Origin: CAVPJW01 sp963705525
Lineage (GTDB): Bacteria > Acidobacteriota > Vicinamibacteria > Vicinamibacterales > CAVPJW01
DNA length: 64,000 nt
NCBI GenBank assembly: GCA_963705525.1
Contig: CAVPJW010000002.1
Span: 1,364,001-1,428,000, forward strand
Reading direction: 5' to 3'
In this document: one piece after another, positions 34,551 through 44,028 of the stretch
How the letters are laid out: the number at the start of each line of letters is the position of its first letter
Numbering within the stretch: position 1 is the first letter of the stretch
Program-made: the position numbers and the translations under genes
The notes under the pieces: generated by a model
What the model was told of the DNA's origin: nothing
What the model saw: the letters and a program-made list of their open reading frames with translations, nothing else
Database searches by the model: none

Positions 34551-35228
34551 TTATCGCGCGGTCTGCTTCCACAACCACACACCGGTCAGGAATCGACCTG
34601 CGGGTTGAATCGTCGGATACAGGATGGCCATGGCGCTCGCGGGCACAATGCCGGCGCCGAAACGGGTCGCAAAGCTGAGCACACCGAGGCCTGCAGCGAG
34701 GACGAAGAACATCGAGACCGTCCGTTGCAGCCTGTCACCTCTCCACGTCGCAACCGCATAGAGCAGATTGGCGCAAACGAACGCGATGAGCAGAAAGAAG
34801 AAGAACCCGTCCGATAGCCGCTCGAAATCCGACATCGACGCGGCCAGCAACGCGCGCGACGCTGGATCGGTTGTCGCGAGGTAGCTGGCACGCCACCCCC
34901 AGTTGAGTGCGACGAGAATCAAGGACTGCTGAATCGCCTCTCCACTCCCCCACAGGACGAAGAACACAAAACCGCAGCTGGCCGCACCGAGCGAATCGCG
35001 CGATCGCGCGTAGGCCACACCCAGCGCGCCGACAATGGCAATGAACGGATGCAGAATGCCGATCCAGAGCCGAGTCAGGTAGATGGGATCTTGCGAGCGC
35101 ATGACCTGGCTCGCCGTGTCAGCTGCGGGTGGCAGGAGTCGAGGGAGGAAGATGAGGCCGAGCGTCGTCACACTCGTCACAACCCAGCACATGGCACAGG
35201 CGCGTAGAAAACGTCGGCTGGGTTGCAT
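34551..35228 (-). CDS. Integral membrane protein of unknown function, 225 aa
   Basis: Six hydrophobic helices are visible: CAMCWVVTSVTTLGLIFLP, IGILHPFIAIVGALGVAYA, ASCGFVFFVLWGSGEAIQQSLILVAL, FFFFLLIAFVCANLLYAVAT, VSMFFVLAAGLGVLSFATRFG, and a short C-terminal one. I recognise no family. It begins 15 bases downstream of the CotH kinase gene on the same strand, so the two are probably co-transcribed, and it may anchor or transport the product of that kinase. Confidence 0.65.
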   Translation of the reverse strand: MQPSRRFLRACAMCWVVTSVTTLGLIFLPRLLPPAADTASQVMRSQDPIYLTRLWIGILHPFIAIVGALGVAYARSRDSLGAASCGFVFFVLWGSGEAIQQSLILVALNWGWRASYLATTDPASRALLAASMSDFERLSDGFFFFLLIAFVCANLLYAVATWRGDRLQRTVSMFFVLAAGLGVLSFATRFGAGIVPASAMAILYPTIQPAGRFLTGVWLWKQTAR

Positions 35229-35243
35229 GTGGTCCAGCTGAGG

Positions 35244-36749
35244 CTACGTGGTCGGATCGATGATCGCCTCGATGGTGGTCGGCCGATCGACCATTACTTC
35301 CAGTGTGGAACCGGCGGGTTGGATGACCGCGCCGTTCACACGCCAGCTCGAGATGCGCGGTCCATCCCCGACACGCACCGTAACGGGCATCTTGTCGAAG
35401 TACCACCCCTCGTAGGACCGCCCGACAGGATAGCCGTCCACGATCAGACTGCTGGCACCCGCTCCCGTGATACGCACCGGGAAGCTCTCTCCCGTCATGG
35501 CACTCTCGCGAGCGAGCGCACGGAGGTGCGCAGCGCGGAACTTCAGAAACTGAGCCAAGTCGGCTTGATAGCTGGTGCTCTCGACGCCGTACTCTCTGCC
35601 GATGACGGCATAGTGATCGAATCGCTCGGAGAGAAAGTCCGGCGTGAGCTCGTGGTTCAATGCGTCCACGAGCCGCCGTTTGAACATTTCCCGGTACTTC
35701 GGGTCGTCGGTCAGCAGGCGTGTCACGATCTCCGACCGAACATCTCGCTGCCTCAGGATCGTGTGGAACGTGTCGTGCTGCCAGGCGGCATCGGCCGGCG
35801 CCTGCTGGTAGTGATCCATGAAGCTGTGATCCATGTCCCAGTTGACGAAGAACCAACGACTGTCCGGGTTGGTGTCGTCCTTGAGCATCACACCCTGAAA
35901 AGGGTCCGTCGTCGCGCAGAACAGGACGGAAATGGCCCATCGCGTGACATTGTCCACGTCCACGACCTGATCAACCGTCTGGACGTCCAGCGTCGGCAGC
36001 GACCGCAGCCATCTCCAGAGGCGCGAATCGGGGCCGGGGTTGCCGTAGGTGAAATGGTCATGACCGAAGTGCGCCTTCAGGAACGAGCGATCGTTCAAAT
36101 GTTCGGTCAGGACGTAGACGCCTTGCCATTTGCCGTTCAGGAACACTCGGGCGGCTTTTGTGTCGGGCGTCAGGCAGCCGACACGCCTGGCAAGGTCATA
36201 GGCGAGCGGGTTGACCAGATGCCACCAGGTACCGCGGGTGTCCTGTCGGAGATCGTTATGCACGACGAGCCGCCTGAGAGGCTGAGCCTTGTCGTGAAAG
36301 AGCCGGTTCGGCCCGAAGTGATCGGATCCGTACCGGGAATTGAAGAACAGCCGGTAGCTCTGCGTCGGTGAGTGGACACGGCTCTTCCCGCCGTGGACCC
36401 GAATGCCAGCCTCGGATGCAAACTGCAGCACGCCGTCGTCGAAGTACGAGACGAACGCTCGCTTCTCCCAGTCCAGTCCCTTTTTCAACGGGTGCACGAG
36501 CAGCCCAAATTCCTTGTCATTCAGGTCGCCCTGGTCCACGAACAAAGACAGCAACGGATGTTTCTTTTCGATCTCTTGAACTGGCGCGAGCAGCGTGCTC
36601 GGCATGACGTCGGCCTGCCGCTGCAGGGCAAAGGTCAGTTGCGGAAAGAGTCTGAGGTCCTCGACCACCAGGCCGACGACGACCAGGACTGCCGAAACCG
36701 ACAGGAGAGCAAAGCCGCTGGAACGGCTCGGATCGGCGGGTCTATTCAC
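35244..36749 (-). CDS. CotH-family protein kinase with N-terminal membrane anchor
   Basis: A GTG start at 36749 is used. One N-terminal hydrophobic helix (FALLSVSAVLVVVGLVVEDL) anchors the protein. The CotH domain follows: AGIRVHGGKSRVHSPTQSYRLFFNSRYGSDHF, then AYDLARRVGCLTPDTKAARVFLNGKWQGVYVLTEHLN, the metal-binding NWDMDHSFMDHY, and HDTFHTILRQRDVRSEIVTRLLTDDPKYREMF. These are the landmarks of the atypical CotH kinase fold known from Bacillus spore coat and many environmental bacteria. The C-terminal 100 residues look like a beta-sandwich. It probably phosphorylates surface proteins outside the membrane. A six-helix membrane protein follows it. Confidence 0.8.
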   Translation of the reverse strand: MNRPADPSRSSGFALLSVSAVLVVVGLVVEDLRLFPQLTFALQRQADVMPSTLLAPVQEIEKKHPLLSLFVDQGDLNDKEFGLLVHPLKKGLDWEKRAFVSYFDDGVLQFASEAGIRVHGGKSRVHSPTQSYRLFFNSRYGSDHFGPNRLFHDKAQPLRRLVVHNDLRQDTRGTWWHLVNPLAYDLARRVGCLTPDTKAARVFLNGKWQGVYVLTEHLNDRSFLKAHFGHDHFTYGNPGPDSRLWRWLRSLPTLDVQTVDQVVDVDNVTRWAISVLFCATTDPFQGVMLKDDTNPDSRWFFVNWDMDHSFMDHYQQAPADAAWQHDTFHTILRQRDVRSEIVTRLLTDDPKYREMFKRRLVDALNHELTPDFLSERFDHYAVIGREYGVESTSYQADLAQFLKFRAAHLRALARESAMTGESFPVRITGAGASSLIVDGYPVGRSYEGWYFDKMPVTVRVGDGPRISSWRVNGAVIQPAGSTLEVMVDRPTTIEAIIDPTT

Positions 36750-36999
36750 GGAGCGAGGAAGACGAGATACGACGGATTGAGATCATGGGCCGCAATGCGA
36801 ACACGAAGCAGGCAAACAGTATAACCCGAGGTCCCATCGCAATCTTTAAAATGATCAGAATCGCCCCCGTTTGAGGAGGCGTGGTACGCGACGCCGGTTT
36901 CCATTGCGAGCGCACTCAGGTCGGAACGCGCGGTTTCTTTGCGGAAGGCGAAACTGACGCTACTCTATAGCGCCGCATTGGCGGCGCCAGGAGGACTCC

Positions 37000-37767
37000 G
37001 TGAACTTCGTGCTCGTCACCTCGCTCTTGGGCCTGGGCCTTTTCGGCGGGATGCTTCTTCTGCTCGACGTCGGCACGCGCCTTCGACGCCGGCACCTGGC
37101 GATGACGGACGGCGAAGCCACCGGATTCGGCGCCGCCGAAGGCGCGGTGTTCGGACTTCTCGGTCTGCTGATCGCCTTCACCTTCTCTGGAGCCGCGGAC
37201 CGATGGCAGGAGCGCCGGCACCTGATCGTGGAAGAAGCCAATGCGATTGGCACCGCATACCTGCGACTGGATCTTCTGCCCGCGTCGGCACAGCCGGCCC
37301 TCCGCCAGAATTTCCGCGATTACGCCGATTCACGGCTGGCCGCGTACCGGAAGCTGCCCGACATCGGGGCGGCGAAGGCGGAGCTGGACCGATCCGCGGG
37401 GATGCAACTGGAGATCTGGTCCAAGGCAGTGGCGGCCAGCACGGATCGTCCGCAGGCAGCATTGCTCCTTCTGCCAGCGCTCAATCAGATGATCGACATC
37501 ACGACGACTCGCACCGTTGTGGCTCAGATGCATCCGCCCGTGATCATTTTCGTGTTGCTCACGGCTCTGACGCTCGCATGTGCTCTTATCGCCGGGTACG
37601 GGCTCGGAGGCAGTCCGTCGCGCAGCTGGCTTCACACGATGGGATTCGCGGCCATCCTGACGGCCACCGTGTTCGTGACCCTCAACCTCGAGTACCCTCG
37701 GCTCGGGCTCATCCGGATTAACGCGGCAGATCAACTGCTGGTGGATGTAAGGAACAGCTTGAAGTAG
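37000..37767 (+). CDS. DUF4239-like membrane protein, 255 aa
   Basis: The GTG at 37000 follows GGAGG with good spacing. There are two N-terminal helices (VLVTSLLGLGLFGGMLLLLDV and FGAAEGAVFGLLGLLIAFTFSGAADRW), an amphipathic middle region (RRHLIVEEANAIGTAYLRLDLLPASAQPALRQNFRDY), and two C-terminal helices. The EAVFGLLGLLIAFTFSGAADRFxxRR pattern is typical of DUF4239/bestrophin-like bacterial membrane proteins. Function unknown; ion channel activity has been suggested only by distant similarity. It is followed by a stuttering repeat and then the signalling operon. Confidence 0.75.
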   Translation: MNFVLVTSLLGLGLFGGMLLLLDVGTRLRRRHLAMTDGEATGFGAAEGAVFGLLGLLIAFTFSGAADRWQERRHLIVEEANAIGTAYLRLDLLPASAQPALRQNFRDYADSRLAAYRKLPDIGAAKAELDRSAGMQLEIWSKAVAASTDRPQAALLLLPALNQMIDITTTRTVVAQMHPPVIIFVLLTALTLACALIAGYGLGGSPSRSWLHTMGFAAILTATVFVTLNLEYPRLGLIRINAADQLLVDVRNSLK

Positions 37768-37776
37768 GGAGGGCTT

Positions 37777-37836
37777 GGAGAACTTCGTAGTTCTTGGTTC
37801 TTTGTGCTTGGTTCTTAGGTAGTGCTTGGTCCCTGG
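37777..37836. repeat. Stuttering repeat, unit near GTTCTTGG/GCTTGG (single arm)
   Basis: Just after the DUF4239-like stop codon, words such as AGTTCTTGGTTC, TGCTTGGTTCTTAGG and TGCTTGG follow one another. Unlike the elements at 49.6 and 61.4 kb, no complementary arm is present. The word is the same as in those two elements, indicating a dispersed family within this genome. Confidence 0.6.
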
Positions 37837-37949
37837 CGGGCCGCATGATCACGCGCGGCCTCGTGATTCGCTCCCTCGGATTTTCTGATAAGCTCAGCGC
37901 GCTTCGAGTGTCGAGTACACCGAGGCCCGTCGGTCCCTCTTGAAAGGCG

Positions 37950-39139
37950 ATGCCGTCGATGTCGGATAAGACACACACGATTCTCGTCGTCGATGACGAG
38001 CCCGATCTGGAGTTGCTGATCAATCAGCGCTTCAGGAAGGAAATACGAGAGAACAACCTCAAATTCGTCTTCGCAGGCAATGGCCAGGAGGCGCTCGCCA
38101 AGCTCGGCACGAACGGCGAGACCGACGTCGTCCTGACCGATATCAATATGCCGGTCATGGACGGACTGACCTTGCTGTCCAATCTTGGCAAGGAATATCC
38201 CCTTTTGAAGTCGGTGATCGTGTCCGCCTACGGAGATATGGCGAATATCCGAACGGCGCTCAACCGCGGCGCATTCGATTTCATCACGAAGCCGATCGAT
38301 TTTTCCGACCTCGCCATCACTCTCGAGAAATCCATCCGCGAAGCGATGGTTCGCAAGCAGGCGGAAGCGGACCGCGATCGCGTGGTCGCCTTCAAGAAGG
38401 AACTCGACGTCGCACGACGCATCCAGGAATCGATCGTGCCTCGGCAGTTCCCGCCCTTTCCCGGGGCGCTCTGAATTTTCACTCCATGCGAGCATGCGAG
38501 CCGCGCGCGCGGTCGGCGGCGACCTCTACGATTTCTTCCTGGTGGACGAGCACCACCTGGCGTTTGTCATCGGGGACGTCACCGGCAAGGGCATCCCGGC
38601 GGCGCTCTTCATGGCCGTGAGTCGCACGCTTCTGAGAGCAACAGGCTCGACCGGTCTGGCACCGAAAGAGTGCCTGCAGCGCGTGAACGCGGTGCTCTTC
38701 GCGGAAAGCCTGCCCTCGATGTTCGTCACCTGCTTCTACGGCGTGCTCGATACGCGCACGGGCGAGGTCGAGTACACCAATGCGGGCCACAACCCACCGT
38801 ACGTCCTCCGCCGCGATGGACAGGTGCAGGCCACCGAACCGATCGGCGGGTTCTTCCTGGGAGGGTTTGACGCCGCAGCTTATGAGAGCGGGAACGTTAC
38901 GCTCGACGGCGGGAGACAGCCTCGTGTTGTTTACCGACGGCATCAGCGAGGCGGTGAATCCTGCCGACGATCCATATGGCGAACCGCGCCTCGAGGCCTG
39001 CCTCGCGCGGCTGGCCGGATCGTCGACCGAGGCGATCGTCAACGAAGTCGTCGCGGACGTCGATCGATTCTCGGCGGGAGCGGCGCAGGCAGACGACATG
39101 ACCGTTCTCGCGCTCACCTACCGCCCAAACCTGACATGA
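37950..39139 (+). CDS. Receiver domain fused to a SpoIIE/RsbU-type PP2C phosphatase, two frame breaks
   Basis: Residues 1-130 are a receiver (ILVVDDEPDLELLINQRFRKE, phospho-Asp in VVLTDINMPVMDG, VSAYGD, Lys in FITKPID). A coiled linker ending RRIQESIVPRQFPPFPG leads to a PP2C domain: MRAARAVGGDLYDFFLVDEHHLAFVIGDVTGKGIPAALFMAV, YTNAGHNPPYVLRRDG, then SLVLFTDGISEAVNPADDPYGE and QADDMTVLALTY. Two single extra bases (38471/38472 and 38908) break the reading; with these removed the protein is continuous and has all metal-binding Asp residues. Such proteins dephosphorylate anti-anti-sigma factors or other Ser/Thr-phosphorylated partners when the receiver is phosphorylated. The stop overlaps the kinase start as ATGA. 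Confidence 0.8.
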
Positions 39140-42100
39140 AACCCGGCATTTTTGTCAATGCGCGCGCCTCCGCCCGTGTCACTCGCGAGCACGGCGTGAG
39201 ACGCGTGTTCGCCGCTGTTCTGGCTTCGGTCGCGATGGCCATCGGACTGGCGGCACAGCAAGCCGGCACGCCCGCTGGTCCCACGAACTCCACGCCGTCC
39301 GAGGGTCCCAGTCGCGAAACCGGGTGGCCGTTTCTGACCTGCTATACCTCAAAGGAGTACGGCGCGACGTCGCAGAACTGGGTCTTCGCCCAGGACAACC
39401 GGGGCGTCTTGTACGTCGGCAACTCCCTCGGCGTTCTGGAGTACGACGGCGCATCCTGGCGGCTCATCCAGACACCCAACAAGGGTCTCGTGCGTGCGCT
39501 TGCCAGTGATGAGCATGGCCGGATTTACGTCGGAACCACGGCGGACTTCGGCTATCTGGCACCGAACGCAGCCGGACAGATGCAGTACGTGTCGCTCATC
39601 GAACACGTCAAGCCCGATGACCGCGTGTTCAATGACGTCTGGACGGCTTATGTGACGCCGCAGGGCGTCTACTTCCAGTCGCGGGAACGGCTCTTTCGCG
39701 CGACTCCGCCGAACCCTTCGCTAGCCGGCGACACGTGGCACGTGCGAAGTTGGAACCCGCAAGGACCTTTTTCTGTATGCGATGTGGGTGGACGGCACGT
39801 ATTACGTGCACCAGCAGGACGTCGGGCTGATGCGCATGGTCGGCGATGACCTGCAGCTCATCCCGGGAAGCGAGCAGTTCGCCAACGAGCGCCTCCATGT
39901 GTTCCTCCCGCTCGCCGCGAGCGCCAGTGAGCCGGGCGGGATGCTGTTCGGCACATTCAATCGCGGTCTCTTCCGTTACGACGGCCAGGCATTCACACCA
40001 TTCCGGACCGAAGCAGACGACTACCTGCAGAAACAGACCCTCTATAAAGGCGCCCTGCTGCCGGACGGCACGTTCGCCCTGACGACGCATCGGCGGGGGC
40101 GCGGTCATCGCTGGATCGTCGCGGTCATGTGCTGCGCTATCTCAACCAAGCCACGGGCCTGCCCAGCAACAACACGATCTCGATCCTCGTCGACCGGCGG
40201 CGGCATCGTCTGGCTGGGACTCGAAGGTCACATCTGCGCGGTCGAGACGCCTTCGCCGCTCTCGCGCTTCGATCTGGAGACGGGGCTGCTGGGCGGCGTC
40301 ACCGACCTCGTCCGGTACAAAGGCGTGATCTACGTAGGCACTAGCGTCGGCCTGTTCTACATGGACAGAAACTCCTCGTTCTTCAAACCTGTGACCGGAT
40401 TCACCTCGGGCAATCGCCAGGTGCAGGGGCTTCTGTCGACTGAAGACTATCTGCTGGTCGCGTTTGGCTCGGGCATCCATCAGGTCGAGGGAACGACCGC
40501 GAAACTGGTCAAGGCGAATATCGGAGCTTCGTACAGCTCCAACGTCCTGCGGGTGTCCCTCCAGGACAATCACCGCGTGTGGGTCGGCCTCGAAGACGGT
40601 CTAGCCGCGCTCTATCGTCAGGGTTCGGGGTGGATCGACGAGGGTCGCGTCGAAGGTCTCCACGAGACCGTGTCCAGCATCGTGGAATCAGAACCCGGCG
40701 TCCTGTGGATGGGAACGAACGCCCAGGGGATCATCCGCGTGCGATTCAAAGATGCCTCCTTGCAGCCCGGTCAGATCGAACGCTTCGGCAAAGATCAGGG
40801 CCTCGGCAGGAACAGTGGCGCGGCGCTCTTCGCCGCTCCGGGGGGCACGGTCGCCGTTACGCCAGAAGGAGCATTTCGCTTCGACGAGGCGACGGACAGG
40901 TTCGTTCCCGATACGAGATGGAAAGATGTCGCCTTCGGAGGAACCCAGGGAGAATCGGCCATCGCCGAGGACCATCGGGGCGACGTCTGGGTCAACCTCG
41001 GACTGGAAACCGGTGTGTTCCGGCGGCAGAGCGATGGGACGTACAGGGCCGACAAGACGGCGCTGCTCAGGTTCAGCGATCTGGCCGTCGTCAAAGATCC
41101 TGGCCGAGCCTGACGGAGTGGTGTGGTTCGGAAGGGACGATGGTCTGGTCCGATACGATCCATCGGTCGCCAAGAATTACGCAGCGGCATATACAGCCCT
41201 CATTCGTCGCGTGATCGTCGGCGACGATCGACTGATGTTCGATGGAGCCAGTGCCGGCGACGCGGCGAGTGTCGCGCCGCGCCTGGCGTCCGGCGATAAC
41301 GCCTTACGGTTTGAATTCGCGGCGACGAGCTACGACAACGCGAAGGCCACCTCGTATCAGTCGATGCTCGAAGGCTTCGACCCGCACTGGTCAGGCTGGA
41401 CCAACGAGCCCAAGCGCGACTACACCAACCTCCCACCAGGCAACTATCAATTCCACGTCCGCGCACGGAACGTCTATCAGCATCAGAGTGCAGACGCCGT
41501 CTATGGCTTCGTCATCCTTCCGCCCTGGTATCGCACCTGGTGGGCCTATCTTCTGTACGTCGTCGGCGCGGCGGCGCTGATCTTCGGCCTCGTGCGCGTG
41601 AGAACGCATCAGCTGCGCACCGAGAGCCGCCGACTCGAAGGACTCGTGACCGCGCGAACGCAGGAGATTCGGGAGCGCGAAGCGGAAGTGCGGGGCCAGG
41701 CCGAAGAACTCCAGACGCTCGACGATATCGTCAAGGCCATCAATCGCGAGGTGGGGCTCAGAAACGTGCTCCAGGCTCTCCTCGAGCAGGGGCGCAAGCT
41801 TTTTCCGCAGGCCGAGAAAGGCGCGTTCCTCATCCGCGACCTCAAGCGCGACGCATTCGTGTTCGCCGCTCAACTAGGGTACGACGCGGAACTCGTGAAG
41901 GGGATCGAGCTGACGGAAGACGAGGTCACCCGACGGTATGCCGAAGGAACGGAGCGCATCGAGCAGGGCGTGTACATCGTGCGCCCGGCCGGAGACCTCG
42001 CGGCCAGCGACAAACTCAGGCGGCTGCCTGTGGTCAAGGCGATGCTCGCGATGACTGTCGCGCTCAGCGGCCAGACTCGAAGGCATCCTCGTCTTCGACA

Positions 42101-43614
42101 ACCTGACCGATGCCAACGCCTTCAACAATTCAGACCTGCAACGCCTCGCCCGCCTCCGCGAGCACGCCGTCGCGGCCATCGTCAAGGCGCGAACCCTGCT
42201 GTCGGTGCAGGACAAGACCAGGGAGTTGCAGCAGCAGAAGGAACAGATCGAGCAGGCCAAGGAGAATGTCGATCTGCTCAGCCGGATCGGCCGGGACATT
42301 ACTGCCAAGCTGTCGATCCAGCAGATCATCGACACGGTCTACGAAAACGTAAATGCACTGATGGATGCCGCGGTCTTTGGCATCGGGCTGTACAACGAAG
42401 CGGAGAAACGCATCGATTTCCCGGCCACCAAGGAGAACGGGCAGACGCTCCCGCCATATTCCAACCGGCTGGACGACGACTCCCGGCTCGCGGTCTGGTG
42501 CTTCAAGCAACAGCGGGAGATCGTCGTGGAAGATCTCGCGCGCGAGTATCAGCTCTACATCAAGGAATACAAGCCCGCGGTTGCCGGAAACAACCCTGCC
42601 TCCGTTCTCTATCTACCGCTCATATACAAGGAGAAGCCGATCGGCGTCATCACGGCCCAGAGCTTCCGCACGCACGCGTTCAACGAGTACCACGTGAACA
42701 TTCTGCGGAACCTGGCCACCTACACGACGATCGCGCTCGACAACGCCGACGCCTATCGTCAGCTCAACAGCACGCTCGAACGCCTCAAGGCGATGCAGGA
42801 GCAGCTGGTCACGCAGGAGAAGCTCGCCTCACTCGGCGCGCTCACGGCCGGCATCGCGCACGAGATCAAGAACCCGCTGAACTTCGTCAACAACTTCGCG
42901 GAGCTCTCGGTGGAGATGGCCGAGGAACTTCAGCAGGAGCTGGTGAAGCATCGGGAGACGCTGGACGCCGCGACATTCGACAATCTCCAGGCCTTGATCA
43001 CCGATCTCGCGGGCAATGCCCGCAAGATCAACGAGCACGGCAAGCGCGCCGACAGCATCGTGCGCGGCATGCTGCTCCACTCGCGCGGCCAAGCCGGCGA
43101 CCGGCAGGACACCGATATTAATGCGCTGCTCGATGAATACGTGAACCTCTCGTACCACGGCATGCGGGCCCAGGACTCGAGCTTCAACCTGACGATAGAC
43201 AAGGCGTACGACGAGGCGGTCGGCAAGGTCCGGGTCGTCCCGCAGGACTTGAGCCGCGTCTTTCTCAACATTCTCAACAACGCGTGCTACGCCGCGAACG
43301 ACAAGAAGCAGGCTCTCGAACGAGGAGGGAACGGCGCCGGATACTCTCCGGTCCTCAAGGTCCAGACAAAGAGTCTTGGCGACACGGTAGAAATCCGGAT
43401 TCGGGACAATGGCAACGGGATCCCGCCCACCGTCCGCGACAAGATCTTCAACCCGTTCTTCACGACCAAGCCGACGGGTCAGGGGACGGGTCTCGGCCTC
43501 TCGATCAGCCACGACATCATCGTCCAGGAGCACAACGGCGTGCTCGACGTCGAGACCGAGCCCGGTCAGTTCACCGAGTTCATCATCCGATTGCCGCGGG
43601 GAGCTCGCGCATGA
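39136..43614 (+). CDS. Large sensor histidine kinase: signal peptide, ligand-binding propeller, Y_Y_Y domain, GAF domains, HisKA and ATPase; six frame breaks
   Basis: After a signal peptide (VFAAVLASVAMAIGLAAQQ) about 650 residues form two-component-regulator propeller blades (WVFAQDNRGVLYVGNSLGVLEYDG, GRIYVGTTADFGYL, GVIYVGTSVGLFYMD). Next are a Y_Y_Y sandwich (LRFEFAATSYDNAKATSYQSMLEGFDPHWSGWTNEPKRDYTNLPPGNYQFHVRARN), a membrane helix, a coiled region, and two GAF-like domains. Then come HisKA (AGIAHEIKNPLNFVNNFAELS, His codon 42859) and the ATPase (NILNNACYA, DNGNGIP, GTGLGLS). Single extra bases break the frame near 39759, 40087, 40113, 40196, 41102 and 42073. Without them it is one protein of about 1,490 aa. 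It reads an extracytoplasmic ligand and probably phosphorylates the receivers on either side. Confidence 0.8.
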
Positions 43615-43988
43615 AGGTGATCGTCGTAGACGACGAGCTCGACGTGAAGACGCTGTTCGAGCAGAAGTTCCGGCGTGAGGTCAAAGCTGGCGCGATCGAC
43701 CTCGACTTTGCCCTGTCGGGAGAAACGGCCCTGGAACTTCTCGAGAAGAAGGGCGTCGCGGATATCGTCCTGATTCTCTCGGACGTCAATATGCCGGGAA
43801 TGAACGGGCTGGAGCTGCTCAGGGCGATCAAGGCGAGGTATCCGCACCTGAAGGTCTACATGATCACGGCGTACGCCGACGAAGCCAACCACCAGCGGGC
43901 CGTCGAATATGGCTGCGACGACTACCTCACCAAACCCCTCGACTTCACTGAACTGAAACGACGGATCGGTCTGCAGACAACATCCTGA
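43611..43988 (+). CDS. Single-domain response regulator
   Basis: The start overlaps the kinase stop (ATGA). The 125-aa protein is a complete receiver: MKVIVVDDELDVKTLFEQKFRREVKAG, phospho-Asp in LILSDVNMPGMNGLELL, Thr in MITAYADE, Lys in YLTKPLDF. There is no output domain. Its N-terminus is similar to that of the receiver fused to the phosphatase upstream (DEPDLELLINQRFRKEI versus DELDVKTLFEQKFRREV), suggesting the two arose by duplication and compete for the same kinase, one as an output and one as a sink or relay. Confidence 0.88.
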   Translation: MKVIVVDDELDVKTLFEQKFRREVKAGAIDLDFALSGETALELLEKKGVADIVLILSDVNMPGMNGLELLRAIKARYPHLKVYMITAYADEANHQRAVEYGCDDYLTKPLDFTELKRRIGLQTTS

Positions 43989-44028
43989 GACGACGCTGGA
44001 GGTTTCTCGAGTTCTGCTGCGTCAGTTC

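Noticed and set aside
39136..43614. Programmed ribosomal frameshifting in the sensor kinase gene
   Set aside because: There are six breaks without slippery heptamers or conserved downstream structures, and identical-type breaks occur in unrelated genes; sequence error or decay is simpler.
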